Of a stretch of DNA of 64,000 nucleotides, positions 57,948-64,000 are shown in pieces. Every line of letters begins with the position of its first letter. The first letter of the stretch is position 1. The notes under the pieces were generated by a model. It worked only from the letters and a program-made list of their open reading frames with translations. It made no database searches and had not been told where the DNA came from. The DNA lies in contig OX463788.1 in assembly GCA_949825025.1 (NCBI GenBank), positions 29,344,340 through 29,408,339 on the forward strand, written 5' to 3'. Source of the DNA: Siphlonurus alternatus. Lineage: Eukaryota; Arthropoda; Insecta; Ephemeroptera; Siphlonuridae. A program made the translations under genes and the position numbers.

Positions 57948-58761
57948 TGAACATCAAATAAATCGATCATGGTATATACAATAATATATATGTACAAAAT
58001 TAGGCGACAACCAGAATCTAATATAAATTTTTAAAGACAAAATTTAATAAAAAAATAAGAAATGAAATTTTTATAAGAAAAAATTGCATTATTAAACATT
58101 ATTTCATTAATATTAGTATTTATTTAATTGAGAAAAAATAATCGTAATCCTGTTAAGGTAGAGATAACACGAATCAGCTGACCCAATGCTAAAAAAATCT
58201 CATTCATGAAAATTATGAAAAAAAAAAAAAAATAAAATATTCTCCTCTACATTATCCCCTATATATCAGCAGCTAAAATATCAGGTACACAAATTCGAGC
58301 TAGTTTTCGAGTTATTAATTTTTAATGTTGACTAATTTAGCATGGAAGTTTCATTTCTCCATCTCCATGTTATATTAGTCAACATTAAAACAACTTTAAA
58401 AATTAATAACTCGAAAACTAGCTCAGTTTTGTATACCTGATAATTTCGCTATACTGATAGGCGATGTATAGGAGAACATTTTATTATTTTTTTTTTTTCG
58501 TAATTTTCATGACTGAGATTTTTTTAGCATAGGTCAGCTGATCCGTGTTATCCCTACCTTAACAGGATTACGATTATTTTTTTCTCAATTAAATAAATAC
58601 CAATAATATTGAAATAATGTTTAATAATGCAATTTTTTCTTATAAAAATTTCATATTTTATTTTTTTATTAAATTTTGTCTTTAAAAATTTATATTAGAT
58701 TCTGGTTGTCGCCTAATCTTGTACATATTGTATATACCATGATCGATTTATTTGATGTTCA
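57948..58761. repeat. About 815-base palindrome enclosing a family C element
   Basis: Outer arms (TGAACATCAAATAAATCGAT, AATCTAATATAAATTTTTAA, TAATCGTAATCCTG) mirror on both sides of the TTAA element, so the inverted structure extends about 200 bases beyond the element on each side. Confidence 0.8.
58153..58562. mobile_element. Family C (TTAA) foldback, copy 6
   Basis: TTAAGGTAGAGATAACACGA / CGTGTTATCCCTACCTTAA, with the usual ACTAGCTC inner arms. Confidence 0.75.
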
Positions 58762-59222
58762 TTATATACATTGCGTAAAAATTATACCAGACATTCAGGT
58801 TTCATATTAACAATGCAGTTTGATTGACACTACTATTTAAAAAAAAAAAAGGCTTAAAACAATATTTATTTTTATATATGTTTCTTACCACGTGAAAGGA
58901 CTTATGAATTAAAAAAAATTAATTAAAAATTGGATATTATATCAAGTTTGAAACATTCAATCACGATTTCAAAAGGGCTCGCATAAGTGCATGTCATAAC
59001 AAATTATAAATAAAATGCATGCATTTTTTGTTTTTAGATAATTTCTGCTTCTTTGTTGAGAGCATTATTATATGATTTTGTCATAATTTTACCCTAAAAA
59101 AGGGGCGTGTCCTTAAAAAAAATCGCACCTGCGGCGGGCCATTGGGGGGCTCCGCCCCCCAAACCCCCCATGGTGTTCTGCTGGTCCCATGTCAGGCAGC
59201 ACCCCCACGGAAAAGGGGCACG

Positions 59223-59643
59223 ATATATATATATATATAAATATAAGCTCTCTTGTTTTTACCTGAACAAATGCATTTTTTTTTAAACATGTTATAAAAC
59301 AAATAAAGAGATAGAGTTCGATTACCAGTGACATATTAATATAAATAAATGTCATATTAATAATTATACGTAAATATTGTAACTGTCTACCAAGATAGAC
59401 GCCGTCAAATTTTAATTTGACGCATGTTATATATTATATATAGGCAGAAAAAAATGGCATCAAATAATACATTATATTAAATATACTGTAATAATAAAAT
59501 CATTCAGTAACCGATTGATTTTTAGAAATTAATAATTGAAAAGTAGTAAAGAAAACTTTGTTGCTCTTGTAATATTATATTTAGGTACTTTACATTGCAT
59601 AGAAAAATTGCTCTGTGCATGCAGGAGCTTACATGCGCAGAAC

Positions 59644-59646
<3 letters not shown>
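59223..59646. other. AT-rich spacer
   Basis: Short TA run at 59224-59240. No gene seen. Confidence 0.4.

Positions 59647-59685
<39 letters not shown>
59647..59685. repeat. T homopolymer, about 39 bases
   Basis: Longest mononucleotide run in the window. Length likely unreliable in the assembly. Confidence 0.9.
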
Positions 59686-59687
<2 letters not shown>

Positions 59688-59709
59688 TAACTGCATGTTA
59701 GTACTGCAG

Positions 59710-59934
59710 AGTACAGAGGAGTGTGAATTCAAGATCGAAGCTCTCTATTCAAATCAAAATATTAATATAATGAAAAATGAACTAAGGACGTTCAGTGGAT
59801 CGCAATTTAAATTCATAGATATTAATAAATTTATTAAATTTGTTCTTTTTCAACTTCTTTTACATAGTGATGTTTATCAATCGGTTCCAGCACCTTTTAT
59901 TTCACAGAATATTGCAATTATATCTTCAGTGTAA
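59710..59934 (+). CDS. Weak terminal-exon candidate (unrecognised)
   Basis: Acceptor TTAGTACTGCAG followed by 74 codons to TAA: STEECEFKIEALYSNQ early, KNELRTFSGSQFKFID in the middle, SVPAPFISQNIAI near the end. Residue variety is better than for AT-driven frames nearby. No domain recognised and no partner exon upstream. Confidence 0.25.
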   Translation, partial: STEECEFKIEALYSNQNINIMKNELRTFSGSQFKFIDINKFIKFVLFQLLLHSDVYQSVPAPFISQNIAIISSV

Positions 59935-60549
59935 CATTATTTTTTATAGTTTATACCGTTTCAGTTGATTATAGCTTGTAAGATGACTGTGCAGAGACTG
60001 TAGAGCCTTCCATACACTTGATTACGAGTATGCATCATGCATGGTATCTGCTGCGCCCATCTGTGTATATTTGAGCCCCACCCTCCTGCTCTTTCTCTCC
60101 AACTATTAATACCCGCAAAACTTTGATATCAGTCACACCGGAGATAAAAAGATAAAGGCAGTTTGCTCATCTCTCTCCTCTCGGCCTATCAGTTGTATAT
60201 AGATAGGCTTTTGTACAACATAATACCAAATAACGTCTATTAATGAGTGAATCACAAATTATTGCGTATATTATATTAAATTTAGATTATAATAATAATA
60301 TTAATAAAATAGTGAATTAACTCGGAACTGATGCATTTCAATATAAAACTCTTTACATCATTCATTTATTACTTATGCAATCAACAATCAACTAAATATA
60401 AGTTTATATACAATATGCAGAAATCTCATTTCTGTAATTAGTACAACATGTTACATTGTAAGCATTTAATTAAATACGATAAAAGTTTTGAGTATTTTAT
60501 AAATTGCTATTTTTCTCTGGAGTGACGTTTTTATTTAGAAAAGCTAAAA
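59935..60549. other. Spacer, no gene seen
   Basis: AT-rich apart from 60040-60190, a C/T-rich patch with no open frame. Confidence 0.35.
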
Positions 60550-60795
60550 ATGTTGTGTGATGTCAAAGGTTCTCTTCAATCTCTTCTAGTTGCTAACAAC
60601 ATTGATCTCCATGCAGCTGATGCACCCTATCTCACAGGACACTATATAAAGTATACATCTGGACGTTATATACATTTTTGTGTAACTTCTATTTTTTATT
60701 TTTGTAATTTTATGTTCAATTATTATTTTTATTCACCATTTAGCAAGTTCCTTTTACAGAGACAGAGGTTATCTTACACTGATAGTGGAGACTAA
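60550..60795 (+). CDS. Weak small ORF, possibly two exons
   Basis: ATG, then MLCDVKGSLQSLLVANNIDL, HAADAPYLTGHYI; a possible donor AA|GTATAC at 60651 and acceptor CACCATTTAG at 60743 would remove a hydrophobic AT-rich stretch and keep the frame to TAA at 60793. Unrecognised. Confidence 0.2.
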   Translation: MLCDVKGSLQSLLVANNIDLHAADAPYLTGHYIKYTSGRYIHFCVTSIFYFCNFMFNYYFYSPFSKFLLQRQRLSYTDSGD

Positions 60796-61275
60796 TATGA
60801 TGTCATCTGCAGCTCTGCATGTAAAGCTGAAAATGCTAAACACAAGTCGCAATACTATAATATAATGAGTATCGTTCAATACGGTCCATGTTGTGAAGTC
60901 TATATAAAAATATATCGTTGCCAACTTCCGCCTGCTTTAAACTTAATAGTCTTTATACACATTAATTAACAAATAATAATCTTACATTTCAGCATCGTAG
61001 TAACAGGAAATAAGAATCTCGTCTTTATTATATACGGATGGAATTACTTACTGTTGCAACTCAGCAGCGTGTGCATGCAGCATATAAATATACTGACAAG
61101 ATGTGCTTTAATTTACTGTATCAACGAGCGTAGACGTCTGAGACATTCCCTGAGCTGAACATATTTTTTCTCCTCATTTGGATGGAATATTTATAATACT
61201 CTATAACATGTATTTTTTTTTACTAGCTGAAATGCTTTAGTTAAATCCAAGAAAATTATTTTTATTTTGTATCAA
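60796..61275. other. AT-rich spacer, no gene seen
   Basis: No element or exon recognised. Confidence 0.35.
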
Positions 61276-61594
61276 CCTCAAAAATTTTTATTTCAGAAAT
61301 GGATATAGAGGATAGAAAAATGGATATAGATTAGTTGTGCTAATCTGATTTTTTTCATTTTTTTTAAAGTCCGGGAAATATTTTTTAAAAATTATTGAAA
61401 GTACAGAGAGTGTGACGGTGACCGTCGGTGACGCCTCTCTTAATAAAAGGATAGGACCTAAAAGGGGCGTGGGTTCAAACCCAACCTCGGTAAAACTTTT
61501 AAGCAATATTTTCCGGCTTCTAAGAAATCTGAAAAAAATCAGAGTGGTACAACTTTGCACTCTCTATCCATTTTTGTAGTACAAATTTTTGAGG
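61276..61594. mobile_element. Family A-related foldback with a tRNA-like centre
   Basis: Arms CCTCAAAAATTTTTATTTCA and GAAATGGATATAGAGG. In the centre AGGGGCGTGGGTTCAAACCC AACCTCGG (about 61458-61489) contains a perfect tRNA box B (GGTTCAAACCC), replacing part of one arm. Confidence 0.65.
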
Positions 61595-62109
61595 TCGATA
61601 CTCCATTATTATTTATTGTTAATATTTATTATATTACTAATTACATTGTGTGATTTTTAACATCACCGGCACCATTATAACATTTAATGGAACAATTGAA
61701 TTCTGTGTCCTCTGTGATGTCAATACAGGAAGGCGATTGAAAACAATAAATCGTGTAGTAATATTATTGTTATTCTTCCACCAATTAAGAGAAATCAATA
61801 TTAATACCAATTAATTAATATAAAGCGCTTTAAATTGCTTTTTATTTTAATTTAAATATACAGTGCTTCCATATTACATATACTAAAAACGACGCATAAT
61901 ATCAAAATATAGTTGGATTTATCGAGACGTTTATATTTTATTATTATTTTTCAATTTTATATTATGGAATGTAATGATCTAATAATTTATGTACTAATGA
62001 AATGACACAGACACCTTAACTTAACCCTTTTATATATGTACCAAATGTCATAATGCCAGTTAAAATTGAAAACATGAAGTTTTGAAGATATCTCGTGATT
62101 ATACATGTA
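61595..62109. other. AT-rich spacer, no gene seen
   Basis: No element or exon recognised. Confidence 0.35.
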
Positions 62110-62110
62110 A

Positions 62111-62153
<43 letters not shown>
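62110..62153. repeat. (AAAT)n microsatellite
   Basis: About eleven AAAT units. Confidence 0.95.
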
Positions 62154-62155
<2 letters not shown>

Positions 62156-62214
62156 GGTATACCTATAATCGTATTTAGTGTGTAGCGGTCATGCATGTTA
62201 TAATTATTGGTCGT

Positions 62215-62364
62215 GATTCACGAAGCAGTTAGCCAGGTTTCTAACCACGTTACCACGTTTAGCTTAACCACGTTTAACTAGGTGGTTTAACACGTAAAAC
62301 AGGTATAGTTAAACGTGGTTAAGCTAAACGTGGTTAAGAAACCTGGCTAACTGCTTCGTGAATC
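62215..62364. mobile_element. 150-base foldback element
   Basis: GATTCACGAAGCAGTTAGCC and its complement, with inner AACCACGTTTA / TAAACGTGGTT words. A single diverged end of the same type (TTCGTGAATCGCGCCCAT) occurs near 57480-57502. Confidence 0.85.
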
Positions 62365-63364
62365 GCACCCATTATATTTTTTATAATTAAATCATTTTAT
62401 ATCAATCAGAATCAGCTTTGATTTATATAATAGACGTGTAAAATTAAAAGTTAAATATTTATATATTTGTAACAATTTACAACTTTTATGAAATTTTTAT
62501 TGCATATTTGGCAGAGGACCTCGAGTTATGTACTGCCAATTTCAAAAAAATTTGAACCCTTTTACACCCTCAAAATCCAAGAGAAATATGCTGTGACGTC
62601 ATAATCATAGTCACATCATGCTATGCTAGTGAGTTCGAGTCCCAGCGGTACTATAGCTTTTTCACAAGAGTTTGGAATTTACTTTTGAGTGCATGCAATG
62701 TTATAAGATGGTGTAAGCCGAGTAAAATATTTTTCATATAATTATACATATAAATATATGAAATAAAACAGCAGATTCCAAGTTTTGTAACAGTTGATGT
62801 AATCGATCACAGAGAAAAAAAAATGTGTATTATATTACGTAGTTGTACACTATAATTGCTAAGAGCAGATTTGCATTATATTATACAATTTTGTAATATT
62901 TCTAATAAGTTCTGCGTTAATCAATTTCAAAATTACTCTGAAATATATGAGGCCATGCAGCTAAGGCCATGCAGTTCCGGTGTCTGGCAAGCAGAACATG
63001 CAGTGTAAGGATATTGAGGAGTCGTGAGCGTGACTCTGCTCATTGCAAAAGTCAAGTAGGATCATGCTAGAGGAGCCAGCCGGCTTGACATATTGACTGT
63101 ATATGTGTCCAGCCTTCTGATGCCGACGTCTAGGTTCGAGATGCTGAAATAAATTAACAATAAATTTCAGTCACTGTGCACTGTGCTAATGAGCATAAAA
63201 TCATTATTGACGACAGTACAAGTGGAATTAAGGATTGATATTTTGTTGAAAACAAGTCCACAACAATAATATCAATTGCAGACTTTATTGGTTTACCAAA
63301 ACATTGAAGCATACAAACTTGATTAAAGGTATAGGCTTTAATACGCATAGAATTACAGGTATTT

Positions 63365-63372
<8 letters not shown>
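62365..63372. other. Spacer with a tRNA box B relic
   Basis: GAGTTCGAGTCCCAGC at about 62631-62646 resembles a tRNA T-arm, so a SINE tail fragment is possible. Otherwise no gene seen. Confidence 0.4.
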
Positions 63373-63446
<74 letters not shown>

Positions 63447-63471
63447 GCGCGCACACACACACACACACACA
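63373..63471. repeat. (TA)n-(CA)n compound microsatellite
   Basis: About 75 bases of TA, then CGCGCG and (CA)n. Confidence 0.95.
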
Positions 63472-63505
63472 TAACATAATTTGTAATATTTTACAAATTA
63501 TTATA

Positions 63506-63837
63506 ATGGACAACTACATGACAAATTTTTATTGCAGAAATAAATAGAGGGCACCAAATTATGCTACTCGGATTTTTTTCAGCTTTTTTTTTTAGACCCG
63601 GAACTATTTTTAAATAATTATTGAAAGTTCTGTAAGTTAAGTTGGCACCCCTGAATCCTTAATAAAAAGGATAGGACCGATACGCCTATTGACGCCTCCA
63701 GGGGGCGTGGCTGCACTTTTAATAATTATTAAAAAACAGTTTTGGGTTTCAAAAAAAATCTGAAAAAATTCAGAGTATCATAATTTAGTACCCTCTATTC
63801 ATTTCTGCATTAAAAAATTTTCATGTAGGTTGTCCAT
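63506..63837. mobile_element. Family A foldback, copy 4
   Basis: ATGGACAACTACATGACAAA to CATGTAGGTTGTCCAT. The centre GACGCCTCCAGGGGGCGTGG matches the copy at 7986-8325. Confidence 0.8.
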
Positions 63838-64000
63838 TACGCTATCGTGTACATGTAACAACTTTTTGCTGCTTTTGTTTTAATGAGTTTTACATGCTAT
63901 TCGAGTGCACGATTGTATGTTGACATTTAGCTGCAGGAGAATTGAATGTTAATTATTGCAGTAATGGTATTCGGCCAGGTTTTGGTGGTGTTTGGTCTTG
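63838..64000. other. Window edge, nothing recognised
   Basis: Mixed-composition sequence with no identifiable feature. Confidence 0.3.

Larger units (their letters stand above)
56695..59222. mobile_element. Family H hAT-like element, copy 2 (opposite orientation)
   Basis: Starts CAGGGGCGGCTCGTACTATA, matching the right end of H1. Its far end (59103-59220; TCGCACCTGCGGCGGG, GGGGGGCTCCGCCCCCCAAA) matches the left subterminal region of H1 reversed. The outermost bases are eroded (GGGGCACG). Contains hairpins at about 56880-56915 and 57055-57100 and the palindrome at 57948-58761. No transposase. Confidence 0.6.

Overview
This is an AT-rich metazoan nuclear window, not bacterial or viral. The evidence is spliced exons with GT/AG borders, tRNA-derived SINE-like sequence, non-LTR retrotransposons, DNA-transposon derivatives with readable target-site duplications (TSDs), and many (TA)n microsatellites. 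An invertebrate is likely from the repeat load, but I cannot name the phylum from sequence alone.

Region 1-5 kb: the only well-supported host gene is the 3' part of a ZC3H4/ZC3H6 (Suppressor-of-sable-like) gene on the + strand. It has four exons (1-230, 1610-1971, 2536-2738, 3535-4981). The CCCH fingers must lie upstream of the window. Introns 1, 2 and 3 each carry an insertion: an 8-bp-TSD hAT-like element inside a TTAA element, a foldback element, and a tRNA-derived SINE.

Region 5-64 kb is dense repeat territory. I separate recurring families by their ends. A: long-arm foldbacks with a GC-rich centre. B: TAGAGGCTTCAAG ends. C: TTAA-flanked, AAGGGTAAGGTAAC ends. D: GGCGCGGATCC ends. E: AGGGTGTTTG ends, with CAG/CTG runs inside the inverted arms. 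F: GGGC(A/G)GCCCTCTGTGTC ends. G: CAGGGTGTCC ends. H: CAGGGGCGGCTCGT ends, hAT-like. They are nested up to three deep (W2 in C in G at 20.1-23.3 kb). There is one intact 958-residue endonuclease/reverse-transcriptase ORF (23945-26821) and one 5'-truncated LINE (16621-17790).

The most unusual theme is a set of elements, labelled W here, whose two ends are arrays of one short 'word' repeated and permuted on opposite strands: W7 642-1187, W1 12971-16200, W2 20934-22757, W3 23654-28345, W4 about 31200-32415, W5 43691-45489. Three of them (W1, W4, W5) carry in their unique centre what looks like a host exon, with acceptor, open frame and donor preserved. W1 also carries promoter-like motifs. They look like exon-carrying non-autonomous DNA transposons of more than one superfamily: TSDs are 8 bp for W7, 9 bp for W5 and apparently 2 bp for W2 and W3.

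Other landmarks are: a decayed coding exon on the - strand (18259 down to 12337) broken by W1, by the truncated LINE and by frameshifts, with a hAT-like element at its splice acceptor; a 747-bp near-perfect palindrome (11076-11822); a perfect 56-bp spacerless palindrome (35039-35094); a 1,765-bp tandem duplication (37.67-41.2 kb); a GC-rich island at 41.2-42.5 kb that starts with a heat-shock-element-like site plus a TATA box; and a 32-bp transposon remnant made almost only of its two ends (50275-50306) that matches a 773-bp relative at 47260-48032.
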